Source: JAHEFT01 sp963766195 (GTDB lineage: Bacteria > Pseudomonadota > Gammaproteobacteria > Xanthomonadales > SZUA-36). Taken from it: a DNA stretch of 64,000 nucleotides. Below, in pieces: positions 54,486-62,749 of the stretch; the stretch's first letter is position 1, and each line of letters begins with the position of its first letter. The stretch is taken from contig CAVXYY010000001.1 in assembly GCA_963766195.1 (NCBI GenBank), forward strand, positions 248,001-312,000, written 5' to 3'. The translations under genes were made by a program, and so were the position numbers. The notes beneath the pieces were generated by a model. That model did no database searches. It saw nothing but the letters and a program-made list of their open reading frames with translations, and was not told the origin of the DNA.

Positions 54486-55865
54486 ATGACAGAAATTCTT
54501 GTCATGAACGAAGCGATGATAGCCTCTGCAATTGTCCTTGCTCTGACATTCATCGGAATATTCACGGAAACGCTCCACGGCTTCCATCGCGCCAAGTTTG
54601 CGATGCTGGGCGCCATCATCATGATCATTACCGGCCAGTACTACGGCTTCTATGACTCCCATCTTGCGGTTTTGGCCATCGACTGGAACGTGGTTTTTCT
54701 GCTCGGCTGCATGATGGCGATCATCTCGATCATGATCCCCACCGGCGGATTTGAAGCCATGGCTAATTTCATGGCCCGGATCAGCAAGGGCCGGCAATTC
54801 GTACTGCTCGTGCTGCTGGGTACGGCGATAACCGTGCTCTCACTTATGCTGGACAATGTCACCACCGTGGTCATTTTTGGCCCGTTGATCATCCTGATCG
54901 CGCGGGCCATGAAGGTCACCCCTATTCCCTTCCTGATGGCAGCCGCCCTGCTGTCCGATACCGGCGGTGTGGCAACCCTGGTTGGCGACCCGCCCAACCT
55001 GATGATCGGCTCAGCCAAGGGCATCGACTTCAATACGTTCATCTTTCACATGGGTTGGATGACCCTGGCGGCCTGGTTTACCGTGCTGGTCGTGCTGCGA
55101 TTCCTGTTCCGCAAACAATTGGCGATCAAGCCCGAGGGTGAATTTCACAAAAAAACTGAATATAGCGACCGCGCGTTGTGGAACAAGTCATTACTGGTCA
55201 TTGGCATCATGGTTGTGCTGTTTACCATCCATCATTCGATTGGCTGGGAACCCTGGATGGTTTCGGCGGCCGGCCTGACCCTGCTGGTTTTCATCGCCAG
55301 GAACGTCGAAATGGACCACGCAATGGAAGACGTCGAGATTCCCCTGCTGATGTTCTTCATCTCACTGTTTATCGTGATTGGCGGCGTCGAACACAGTGGC
55401 TTCCTGCGCTACCTGGGCCAGTTCATTATTCCATTCGTGCAGAAAGACCTGCTGACCGCGACACTGGTATTGTTATGGGTTGCAGCTCTTCTCTCTGCAG
55501 TTATCGATAACATTCCGTTCACCGCGGCCATGATCCCGATCCTGTTGGGTATGGAAGCGCAGGGCATCCAGATTGCACCTTTGTGGTGGGCGCTGGCGGC
55601 CGGCGTCGGCATGGGCGGCAATGGCACCCACATCGGTTCCACCGCCAATGTGTATATCGTCACGATTTCCGAACGGCTGGCCAAACGTGAGAACGATCCA
55701 TCGCTGGCCATCACCCCCTGGGTCTGGTTCCGCTACGGAACCCCCGCGATGCTTGCCACGCTGGTCATGTGCAGCCTGATTTTCTACTTTTTCTTTGACT
55801 TCTATGTCGCATCGACTCAACACATCGATACGCCACCGGTATCCATATCGGAACCGGTGCACTGA
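54486..55865 (+). CDS. nhaD: NhaD-type Na+/H+ antiporter, copy 2
   Basis: Also 459 residues and almost the same protein as copy 1; all named motifs are kept. Differences cluster in the loop after residue 210 (EGEFHKKTEYSDRALWNKSL against QGEFHDQTEFHDRKLWNQSL) and a few membrane positions. The 3' parts of the two genes are nearly identical at the DNA level, which points to recent duplication or gene conversion. It has its own leader and terminator, so the copies may be regulated separately. Confidence 0.93.
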   Translation: MTEILVMNEAMIASAIVLALTFIGIFTETLHGFHRAKFAMLGAIIMIITGQYYGFYDSHLAVLAIDWNVVFLLGCMMAIISIMIPTGGFEAMANFMARISKGRQFVLLVLLGTAITVLSLMLDNVTTVVIFGPLIILIARAMKVTPIPFLMAAALLSDTGGVATLVGDPPNLMIGSAKGIDFNTFIFHMGWMTLAAWFTVLVVLRFLFRKQLAIKPEGEFHKKTEYSDRALWNKSLLVIGIMVVLFTIHHSIGWEPWMVSAAGLTLLVFIARNVEMDHAMEDVEIPLLMFFISLFIVIGGVEHSGFLRYLGQFIIPFVQKDLLTATLVLLWVAALLSAVIDNIPFTAAMIPILLGMEAQGIQIAPLWWALAAGVGMGGNGTHIGSTANVYIVTISERLAKRENDPSLAITPWVWFRYGTPAMLATLVMCSLIFYFFFDFYVASTQHIDTPPVSISEPVH

Positions 55866-55906
55866 ACATTCCCGGTTAGTCACGCACGAAGCGCTTTTCT
55901 ATCCAG

Positions 55907-55935
55907 AAAGCCCGGTAATTCCGGGCTTTTTTATA
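55907..55935 (+). terminator. terminator of nhaD copy 2
   Basis: AAAGCCCGG (55907-55915) pairs with CCGGGCTTT (55921-55929) around TAATT, then a T run. It can also serve the convergent gloA gene. Confidence 0.85.
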
Positions 55936-55937
55936 GG

Positions 55938-56357
55938 TCACCAGCTCCCGGAATTTCCCATCGAAGCCCAGGGTTCCTGCGGCGGCAGCGCTTCGCCTTG
56001 CTGCAGCAACTCGATGGAAATTCCATCCGGCGAGCGCACGAATGCCATGTGGCCGTCGCGCGGCGGGCGGTTGATCGTCACTCCCCCATCCATCAGGCGT
56101 TGACAAGTCTGGTAAATATTTTCCACCGAATAGGCAAGGTGACCAAAATTCCGGCCTCCGCTGTAGTTCTCCGGATCCCAGTTGAAAGTCAGTTCCACCT
56201 GGGCGTCCTCATCGCCGGGTGCGGCGAGGAAAACCAGCGTGAACCGGCCTTGCGGCACCTCCCTGCGACGCAGCTCCACGAGCCCCAGTTTGTTGCAGTA
56301 AAAATCTATCGATTCATCAAGGTCAGTGACCCTGACCATGGTATGCAGGTATTTCAT
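55938..56357 (-). CDS. gloA: lactoylglutathione lyase (glyoxalase I) GloA-like
   Basis: A 139-residue VOC enzyme that isomerises the methylglyoxal-glutathione adduct. HTMVRVTDLDESIDFYCNKL, LVFLAAPGDEDAQVELTFNW, GRNFGHLAYSVENIYQTC and VRSPDGISIELLQ contain the His/Glu metal ligands. ATG 56357 follows CAGGAGACAACTG. A perfect 16-bp inverted repeat lies just upstream. Confidence 0.93.
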   Translation of the reverse strand: MKYLHTMVRVTDLDESIDFYCNKLGLVELRRREVPQGRFTLVFLAAPGDEDAQVELTFNWDPENYSGGRNFGHLAYSVENIYQTCQRLMDGGVTINRPPRDGHMAFVRSPDGISIELLQQGEALPPQEPWASMGNSGSW

Positions 56358-56374
56358 CAGTTGTCTCCTGGAGA

Positions 56375-56413
56375 ACTGCATCGCAATGAATGGCCCTTTC
56401 ATTGCGATGCAGT
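56375..56413 (-). promoter_or_regulatory. perfect 16-bp inverted repeat upstream of gloA
   Basis: ACTGCATCGCAATGAA (56375-56390) and TTCATTGCGATGCAGT (56398-56413) are exact inverses with a 7-base loop. It starts 18 bases before the gloA ATG and lies in the divergent region. It may be an operator or a leader hairpin. Confidence 0.65.
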
Positions 56414-56469
56414 ACACTTGGGTTACGATGCACTTTACGCCGGCGAAACTCTGAATAATTATACATGCC

Positions 56470-56884
56470 ATGAATGACACAAGTGAAAGCCCCCGGGCCC
56501 GGTTGATACGGGAAGCAGCCGTGCTGCAGCTCAAACTCCTGGCTGATGGCGTCCGCGACGCCATTCTCATACCTTTGTCTTTTCTGGCGGCCCTGATCGG
56601 ACTGGTGGAGGGTGGCAGGAACTGCGATGAAAAATTCCGCAGGGTCATCAAACTGGGCCGTAGAAGCGAGCGCTGGATCAACCTGTTCGGAGACCAGGCG
56701 CCCCTTGGCGCATCGCATCCGGCCGGATCGATGGACAACATACTCAGCCAGGTGGAATCCATCGTGCTGGATCAGTACCGGAAAGGGCGAACAGCGGATG
56801 AAACCCGGGCCGCCGTCAAGGAAGCCATGAACAAGGGAAAGCCGGCGCCTGAGGGCGAACCTGAAGAAAAACGGCCGGGTCTAG
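56470..56884 (+). CDS. hypothetical protein with one hydrophobic segment
   Basis: About 137 residues: a charged N-terminus (MNDTSESPRARLIREAAVLQ), a hydrophobic segment (AILIPLSFLAALIGLVEGG, near residues 31-49), then FRRVIKLGRRSERWINLFG and a charged tail. The frame stays open to 57084 but that part is antisense to the CBS gene. Removing one G from GGG at 56877-56879 ends it at TAG 56882-56884, just meeting the CBS stop; I take this as the true end. The family is not recognised. Confidence 0.6.
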
Positions 56885-57318
56885 TAGTTACCCGAGATAT
56901 AACTCGAGAGGTGTTCCACTTCCGCTTCCTTTTGCTGCAACATGCGTTTCACCAGGTCGCCCAGCGAGACAATACCCACCATTTTCCCTTCATCCATGAC
57001 GATGAGGTGGCGGCAACGTCGCTCTGTCATGGTTGCCATGGCTTCACGGGTCGGATCGGACAGATCAACCGTGATCAGCGGTGATGACATAACATCCGAG
57101 ACCGCGGTATTTTTTGATGACAGGCCCTTAAGAGCAATCTTTCTCAGGTAATCGCGCTCCGTGAATATTCCCTCCGGCTTATCGCCGTCCTGGATCACGA
57201 TCGCGCCGACATTGGCGTTCGACATGATGCCGATCGCTTCCAGGACGGATGCCTGTCCTGAAACTGTCAGCACTTCATTACCCTTGCTTGCAAGGACTTC
57301 CCGGATTGTTGGCATCAT
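56881..57318 (-). CDS. CBS-domain pair protein
   Basis: A 145-residue stand-alone CBS pair (Bateman module): ASVLEAIGIMSNANVGAIVI, GIFTERDYLRKIALKG, VSDVMSSPLITV, and the second motif MTERRCRHLIVMDEGKMVGI, then VSLGDLVKRML. Such proteins bind adenine nucleotides and modulate partner enzymes; the partner is unknown. Confidence 0.88.
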   Translation of the reverse strand: MMPTIREVLASKGNEVLTVSGQASVLEAIGIMSNANVGAIVIQDGDKPEGIFTERDYLRKIALKGLSSKNTAVSDVMSSPLITVDLSDPTREAMATMTERRCRHLIVMDEGKMVGIVSLGDLVKRMLQQKEAEVEHLSSYISGNY

Positions 57319-57378
57319 ATGCTCCTTGTTGAGGCTTCACCTGATTATAGGGCGCGCGGAGCACAAGTACATCATTGA

Positions 57379-57708
57379 TCAACGGCTCCCTTTCGAGTCA
57401 TCTTCATCCCGCCGGGACACCACGGTGTACTCGACGTCTGTGATATCCCGCCCGCTTTCACCACGCCCCCGTACCGGACCCTGACCCTGGGCGCTGTCCG
57501 GACCCATCCGCGCTCCGATAGCACCCTTTTTCCGCAACCACCACAGGCGAATCGAAAACAGCAGCCAGGCGATAAGGCCGATTCCCGCGGCAAAGGCCAG
57601 TACAAAAATTCCAAAGAAAAAAGCACCAACCAGGGCCAGCACCGCCAGGATGGCAGCCAGCAAGCGGGACAGCGGATTCATCGGCGGTGGAGAAATATAA
57701 TACGGCAT
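57379..57708 (-). CDS. small membrane protein of unknown function
   Basis: About 109 residues with two adjacent hydrophobic helices (LLAAILAVLALVGAFFFGIF and VLAFAAGIGLIAWLLFSIRL), then a basic segment WWLRKKG and a polar tail ending in acidic residues. ATG 57708 and 57681 are possible starts. No family is recognised; the upstream CBS gene is separate by about 160 bp on the same strand. Confidence 0.6.
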   Translation of the reverse strand: MPYYISPPPMNPLSRLLAAILAVLALVGAFFFGIFVLAFAAGIGLIAWLLFSIRLWWLRKKGAIGARMGPDSAQGQGPVRGRGESGRDITDVEYTVVSRRDEDDSKGSR

Positions 57709-57762
57709 CGACACGATCCCAGAGAACTTCCGACTAATTATACACTCGCAAAGGCACCCTCC

Positions 57763-59601
57763 CTAAAACAGCAGGTTGACCACGGCCAACATTACCGTGA
57801 TAAAAATAACGCTCATCGGTGTCCCCACGCGGATGAAATCGGCGACCCGGTAGCCACCCGGTCCCATGATCAACGCGTTGACCTGGTGGGTCGGCAAAAT
57901 GAAGGCGTTGGAAGTCGAAAGTGCGATAATCAACGCATACATCGTTGGATCAGCACCGGTGGCGAGCGCAATGCTGACAGCGATGGGCACCAGGATCGTG
58001 GTCGCACCCACATTCGACATGACGAGGCTGAATATGGTCGCCAGGACCGCCAGCGCCACCTGAATTGTGATTTCGGGGACATTGCCGAGGATGACCATGA
58101 TTTGCTGGGCAATCCAGGCGGCGGTACCGGTTCTTTCCATTGCCTGCCCCAACGGGATCAGGCTGGCCAGCAGGAAAACCGTTTTCCAGCTTACTGACCG
58201 GTAGGCTGCATCCATGCTGATCACCCCGGTCAATACCATGCCCATGGCGCCGACCAACAGTGCGATGGACAAGCGGTAGTCAGTAAAAATGATCATGCCC
58301 ATGGCTATTCCGAAAAAGATCAGCGCATGGGCAACTTTCTGGGGACGCTGTTCTTCCGTTGGAATGTCGGTCGCCACGACAAAGTCCCGTTCCTTGCCGA
58401 CGGCGGCCAGGTCACGCCAGGTGCTGTGTGACACCAGGCAGTCGCCTGTCTCGAGCATTATGTCCCGGACGCCTTCGGTCAAGGCCTCTCCCCTGCGGTT
58501 GATGGCCAGCACGCTGATTCCGTATCGTGTCCGCAGCCTCGCACCACCCACGGTCTGCCCAACCAGCCTGGACCCTGGCGGAATGACGACTTCGGAAATC
58601 CCGGCCCTGCTCGGATTGAAGAGTCCGCCGAAAGTCCGCAGCTGCGGTTGCACCCGGCATTGGTTATCCAGCGCGAACCGGCCCACGATATCCCGCGTGC
58701 CCATAACCCCGAGAATGGTGCCGACCCAGATCATTTCATCCGCCGGCGGCGCCAACCGCGGTTCGTCGGTATTCCGGATCGCCAGCAACATCGGCGCGCC
58801 TTCCATCTTCTCGGCATCCGCGATCGTCATGCCGACCAGTGGGCTGTCGACGGTCACGAGCAATTCGTAAATATCCCCTTTTATGCCGTAGACGTCTGCA
58901 AAATAGGTTTGGGTTTTGGCCGGAACGCCGCTGGCCTTTTCGGTAATGCTGGGTAGCAGAAACTTGCCGGCGAGCGCAAAGTACAAGATTCCGGACGTCA
59001 GCAGGGCAATACCCACCGGGGCAACGTCAAACAAATGAAACGTCTGCAGGGTCTGAACGCCGGGCGGCAAAGACTGGTTGGCATTTTCAATCAGGTCATT
59101 GAGCAGGATCAGCGGCGAGGAACCCACCATGGTCAATGTTCCGCCGAGAATCGCACAGGTTCCCATCGGCATCAGTAGCCGGGACAGGGGGATCCTGGTG
59201 CGGGTCGAAACCCGGGACATCACGGGCATGAACAGGGCGGTGGCGCCGACGTTTTGCATGACGCCTGAAATCAGGCCAACCGTCAGGGAAACGAGGGGCA
59301 CAATCCGGGTGGCAGTCAAACCGCCAACTCTCAGGATAAAGGCCGAAATCACGGTCATTACCCCGGTCCGGTCCAGCCCGGCTCCTATGATCATGACCGC
59401 GATGATGGAAAGCACGGCGTTGGACGCAAACCCATTGAACAGGTCCGAAGAGGGCACCAGGCCAGTAAGACCGATAGCGACCATCACCAGGATCGCCGCG
59501 ATATCGACCCGGACCAACTCGGAAACGAACAGGCCAATGGTTGCGGTCAACAAGACCAGGACCAGGACCATATCGGTCGAAAGTGTGAGCCCCGTTTCCA
59601 T
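57763..59601 (-). CDS. SLC13-family permease with two RCK-C (TrkA-C) domains
   Basis: A 612-residue ion-transporter superfamily protein. N-terminal helices (ILVMVAIGLTGLVPSSDLFN, MQNVGATALFMPVMSRV, LGGTLTMVGSSPLILLNDLI) are followed by two soluble TrkA-C domains (about 205-290 and 300-395: LVGMTIADAEKMEG; GSRLVGQTVGGARLRTRYG) and C-terminal helices with MSNVGATTILVPIAVSIALA and STSNAFILPTHQVNALIMGP. The cargo may be a dicarboxylate, sulfate or Na+-coupled anion; it cannot be fixed from sequence. Confidence 0.88.
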   Translation of the reverse strand: METGLTLSTDMVLVLVLLTATIGLFVSELVRVDIAAILVMVAIGLTGLVPSSDLFNGFASNAVLSIIAVMIIGAGLDRTGVMTVISAFILRVGGLTATRIVPLVSLTVGLISGVMQNVGATALFMPVMSRVSTRTRIPLSRLLMPMGTCAILGGTLTMVGSSPLILLNDLIENANQSLPPGVQTLQTFHLFDVAPVGIALLTSGILYFALAGKFLLPSITEKASGVPAKTQTYFADVYGIKGDIYELLVTVDSPLVGMTIADAEKMEGAPMLLAIRNTDEPRLAPPADEMIWVGTILGVMGTRDIVGRFALDNQCRVQPQLRTFGGLFNPSRAGISEVVIPPGSRLVGQTVGGARLRTRYGISVLAINRRGEALTEGVRDIMLETGDCLVSHSTWRDLAAVGKERDFVVATDIPTEEQRPQKVAHALIFFGIAMGMIIFTDYRLSIALLVGAMGMVLTGVISMDAAYRSVSWKTVFLLASLIPLGQAMERTGTAAWIAQQIMVILGNVPEITIQVALAVLATIFSLVMSNVGATTILVPIAVSIALATGADPTMYALIIALSTSNAFILPTHQVNALIMGPGGYRVADFIRVGTPMSVIFITVMLAVVNLLF

Positions 59602-59620
59602 TCAGCTGCTTCTCTCCTGT

Positions 59621-60343
59621 TCAGGCAGTTCGCCTGAAAACCAGGTCGTATACGCCATGCCCCAGGCGCTCGCCCCGCTTTTCGTACTTGGTCTCCGGGC
59701 GCCATGCCGGTCTCGGCACAAACCGGCCAGTCGGTGATAAATTCTCAAAATCCTGGTTATTGCGCATCACTTCAAGCATGTGCTCCGCATATGGCGCCCA
59801 ATCTGTCGCCAGGTGCAGAATACCGCCCGGCTGCATTTTTTCCGCCAACAGCCCGACAAAAGCCGCCTGGATGATCCGCCTCTTATGATGCCTTTTTTTG
59901 GGCCACGGGTCCGGGAAATAAATTCTGACCCCCGCCAGGGACTCCGCACTGATCCGCTCGCGCAGCAGTTCCACCGCATCCTCGCAGGCGATGCGAACGT
60001 TACTGATAGCATGCTCTTCGAGCTTCAGCAGCAAGTGCCCGACTCCGGGTTTGTGCACTTCTACAGCCAGGTAGTTCTCTTCAGGATGTGCGGCGGCCAT
60101 TTGCCACGTGGCGTCGCCGTTGCCGAAACCGATTTCCATGATCACCGGGTGGCGATTACCGAAAAGTCCGGCCAGGTCCAGCGGGCCATCGCGCTCAGGC
60201 AATCCATGGACTGGCCATAACTCTTCCAGCGCACGTTTCTGGCCCTCGGTCAGGCGGCCTGCGCGCAGCACGAAACTTCGCACATGGCGCCTGTCGCGCG
60301 CCTCGCCGGGATTCGTTTCTGCTACGGCTATTTTGCTGACCAT
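59621..60343 (-). CDS. trmB: tRNA (guanine-N7-)-methyltransferase TrmB
   Basis: A 240-residue SAM enzyme that makes m7G46 in tRNA. The SAM site VIMEIGFGNGDATWQMA, VEVHKPGVGHLLL and the family hallmark IYFPDPWPKKRHHKRRII, then ATDWAPYAEHMLEVM and TKYEKRGERLGHGVYDL, are all present. It is divergent from algH. Confidence 0.95.
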   Translation of the reverse strand: MVSKIAVAETNPGEARDRRHVRSFVLRAGRLTEGQKRALEELWPVHGLPERDGPLDLAGLFGNRHPVIMEIGFGNGDATWQMAAAHPEENYLAVEVHKPGVGHLLLKLEEHAISNVRIACEDAVELLRERISAESLAGVRIYFPDPWPKKRHHKRRIIQAAFVGLLAEKMQPGGILHLATDWAPYAEHMLEVMRNNQDFENLSPTGRFVPRPAWRPETKYEKRGERLGHGVYDLVFRRTA

Positions 60344-60405
60344 GATCGATGTATTGTAGCAAGCGACACTTGAAAAATGTTCAGTGAACGCCCAATCTGA
60401 ACATC

Positions 60406-60987
60406 ATGGGTAACGAAACCAAAATCGAATCCGCCGGATACCTGGAGCGACAGATACTGATCGCCATGCCCGGCATGGTGGACTCCAATTTCGCCGGAAG
60501 TGTGACACTGCTGTGCCAGCACAATGCGGACGGAGCGATCGGCATCACGATTAACCGCATGTCCAGTTTCACACTGGGCGAGATTTTATCCCAACTTCAA
60601 ATCGATTGTAGTGACGAGGCAATCCGCAAACTCGCGGTGCTGGAGGGTGGACCGGTGGCCCCGGACCGGGGTTTCGTCATTCACAGCCCGCAGGATGGCT
60701 ACGAATCCAGCATGGAAGTCGGGCAGGAAATCATGGTCACGACCTCCCGTGATGTGCTGGCCGCTATCGCCTCCGGATCAGGTCCGGAAAAATACATCGT
60801 GGCTTTGGGTTATGCCGGCTGGGGTGGCGGGCAACTGGAAGGCGAGATGCTGGCCAATGCGTGGCTTTCGGTTTCCGCCGACACCGACATCGTATTTGAT
60901 TTACCGGTTCCGAAGCGTTTCGACAGCGCACTGGGCCGCCTGGGTATCCGGATTGACCAACTCCTTTCGGAAGCCGGGCATGCCTGA
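60406..60987 (+). CDS. YqgE/AlgH family protein
   Basis: A 193-residue UPF0301 protein: QILIAMPGMVDSNFAGSVTL, DGAIGITINRMSSFTLGEIL, VLEGGPVAPDRGFVIHS and ALGYAGWGGGQLEGEMLANA, then the end FDSALGRLGI. Function unknown; AlgH is linked to alginate regulation in Pseudomonas. Its stop overlaps ruvX by eight bases, the conserved neighbour pair. Confidence 0.92.
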   Translation: MGNETKIESAGYLERQILIAMPGMVDSNFAGSVTLLCQHNADGAIGITINRMSSFTLGEILSQLQIDCSDEAIRKLAVLEGGPVAPDRGFVIHSPQDGYESSMEVGQEIMVTTSRDVLAAIASGSGPEKYIVALGYAGWGGGQLEGEMLANAWLSVSADTDIVFDLPVPKRFDSALGRLGIRIDQLLSEAGHA

Positions 60988-61423
60988 TTCCGCGTTACCC
61001 CGCGGTTACATTCTGGGTTTCGATTTTGGTTTACGCCGCATTGGCGTGGCCGTCGGCCAGACTGCAACACATACCGCGAGCGCCGTGGAAACTGTTCGGC
61101 ATGGAAAGGCGCCGGATTGGCCGGCTATCGATCGCCTGGTGAAAGAGTGGAGCCCAATCCTCCTCCTGGTCGGATTGCCTCTCGGTGCAGAAGGGGAAGA
61201 AACCGACATGTCCCGCGCTGCCCGCCGTTTTGGCGCTGCTCTGCAAAATCGCTATTCGCTGGAAGTCGTGTTCGTGGATGAACGGCTGAGTTCGCAGGCT
61301 GCCCAGAGCCGGTTCGTGGAACTGAGAGCCAGTGGAAATCTGCGCCGGAAAAACGCAGGCCAGTTGGATGCCGTCGCCGCACGGATCATCCTGGAAAGCT
61401 GGCTGGAGTCAATTCGTGACTGA
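60980..61423 (+). CDS. ruvX: Holliday junction resolvase-like RuvX (YqgF)
   Basis: A 147-residue RNase H-fold nuclease, implicated in pre-16S rRNA 5'-end processing and resolution. GYILGFDFGLRRIGVAVGQT (first Asp), LLLVGLPLGAEGEETDMS, VVFVDERLSSQAAQSRF and LDAVAARIILESWLE (last Asp) form the active site. It overlaps algH upstream and the glycosylase downstream by eight bases each. Confidence 0.92.
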   Translation: MPDSALPRGYILGFDFGLRRIGVAVGQTATHTASAVETVRHGKAPDWPAIDRLVKEWSPILLLVGLPLGAEGEETDMSRAARRFGAALQNRYSLEVVFVDERLSSQAAQSRFVELRASGNLRRKNAGQLDAVAARIILESWLESIRD

Positions 61424-61937
61424 AGAACCTCTTATCGAGGGATTTCCTCCCATCAGCCGGCCAGACGCCAGGCTTTTGATCCTGGGCAGCATGCCCGGCC
61501 GCGAATCCCTGGCGCAGCATCGCTACTATGCCCACCCGCGCAACGGCTTTTGGCCGGTCGTGGGCAAGCTATTCAACCTGACCGCGATCGATTACGAGCA
61601 GCAGGTGCAACAACTCATGCAAAATCGCGTGGCAGTCTGGGACGTCCTCAAAGCCTGTATCCGCAAGGGCAGCCTGGACTCGGACATCGAGGGGCGAACC
61701 GTCGTCACCAATGACTTTCACCGGTTTTATGTCAACCATCCGCAAATCCACCGCGTATTTTTCAACGGCGCCAAGGCGGAATCGATCTACCGGAAACATG
61801 TATTACCCGGACTCGATAACGCATCCGCCGGTCTCAAACTGTTTCGCCTGCCCTCGACCAGCCCCGCCCATGCTGCACTAAGCCTCGAACAGAAAACGGC
61901 GGCCTGGGCAGCCCTGCTCGAACAGGAAACGGGGTAA
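61416..61937 (+). CDS. uracil-DNA-glycosylase-fold protein, DNA-deoxyinosine glycosylase type
   Basis: A 173-residue member of the UDG superfamily, similar to the hypoxanthine/deoxyinosine glycosylase branch. The glycosylase core is ARLLILGSMPGRESLAQHRY, YAHPRNGFWPVVGKLFN, VAVWDVLKACIRKGS and the C-terminal RLPSTSPAHAALSLEQKTAA. It would remove deaminated bases from DNA. GTG 61416 overlaps ruvX. Confidence 0.83.
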   Translation: MTEEPLIEGFPPISRPDARLLILGSMPGRESLAQHRYYAHPRNGFWPVVGKLFNLTAIDYEQQVQQLMQNRVAVWDVLKACIRKGSLDSDIEGRTVVTNDFHRFYVNHPQIHRVFFNGAKAESIYRKHVLPGLDNASAGLKLFRLPSTSPAHAALSLEQKTAAWAALLEQETG

Positions 61938-61941
61938 TCCG

Positions 61942-62523
61942 ATGAAAACCATTTGTGTTTATTGCGGTTCCAGCCCGGGGCTGCTGCCGGACTACCGGGA
62001 GTCGGCCCGCCGGCTTGGGTTTGAACTTGCCGCGCGAGGTCTGCGCCTGGTCTATGGCGGCGCCAGTGTCGGCGTGATGGGCGCCGTGGCGGATGCCGTA
62101 TTGGAGCAGGGCGGAAAGGTGACCGGCGTGATCCCGCGCAGCCTGGCTACCCGGGAGGTGTCACATGCCGGCCTCGATGAACTCTTCGTCGTCGAGTCCA
62201 TGCACGAGCGTAAAGCCAAAATGGCTGAACTTTCCGACGGATTCATTGCGCTTCCCGGAGGATGGGGAACCATTGAAGAAATTTTTGAAATGCTCACCTG
62301 GGCGCAACTCGGATTCCATGAAAAGCCTTGTGGACTGCTGAACGCAGCCTCGTATTACGACCTCCTTTTTGCCTTTCTTGAAAGCGCCATCGAGCAGCGA
62401 TTCGTCAAGGAAGAGTACCGTCCGATGATGATGATGGACGACTCGCCCGGTGCATTGCTGGACCGGTTTTCCGCCTACCGTGCTCCGAAGGTTAAAAAAT
62501 GGATTGGCGAGAAGGAAACCTGA
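61942..62523 (+). CDS. LOG-family nucleoside 5'-monophosphate phosphoribohydrolase
   Basis: A 193-residue Rossmann-fold protein (TIGR00730 type). TICVYCGSSPGLLPDY, LVYGGASVGVMGAVADAVLE, ESMHERKAKMAELSDGFIAL and the PGGWGTIEEIFEMLTWAQLG motif (PGGxGTxxE) define LOG/PpnN-like enzymes, which release free base from nucleotides. It begins four bases after the glycosylase stop. Confidence 0.92.
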   Translation: MKTICVYCGSSPGLLPDYRESARRLGFELAARGLRLVYGGASVGVMGAVADAVLEQGGKVTGVIPRSLATREVSHAGLDELFVVESMHERKAKMAELSDGFIALPGGWGTIEEIFEMLTWAQLGFHEKPCGLLNAASYYDLLFAFLESAIEQRFVKEEYRPMMMMDDSPGALLDRFSAYRAPKVKKWIGEKET

Positions 62524-62540
62524 AATTCTTGAGCCGCCCC

Positions 62541-62724
62541 GTGGGAGCCGGCCTTGCCGGCGATGGTGCCAAAGCCGCCGAGTGAAGGGTTCCGCCAGGG
62601 GTGATTTTCAGGGATGAAAATCGAGGGAAGCCCGCAGGGCCGGCTAAGAAAGGGCGCTGGGGAATAGCCCGTCTGCCGTGAGTTCGGAGTGACCAATTCA
62701 ATCGCCGGCAAGGCCGGCTCCCAC
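62541..62724. repeat. REP-like inverted pair, 24-bp perfect arms, between convergent genes
   Basis: The arm starting GTGGGAGCCGGCCTTGCCGG (62541-62564) is repeated as its exact inverse at 62701-62724. The space between includes GATTTTCAGGGATGAAAATC, itself a hairpin, and GGGCGCTGGGGAATAGCCCG, which resembles 9550-9585. The reversed CGGAGTG..AATTC block matches the modules at 9502 and 34904. Confidence 0.85.
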
Positions 62725-62749
62725 AGAGAGGCTCCCAAATGACTCTGCG

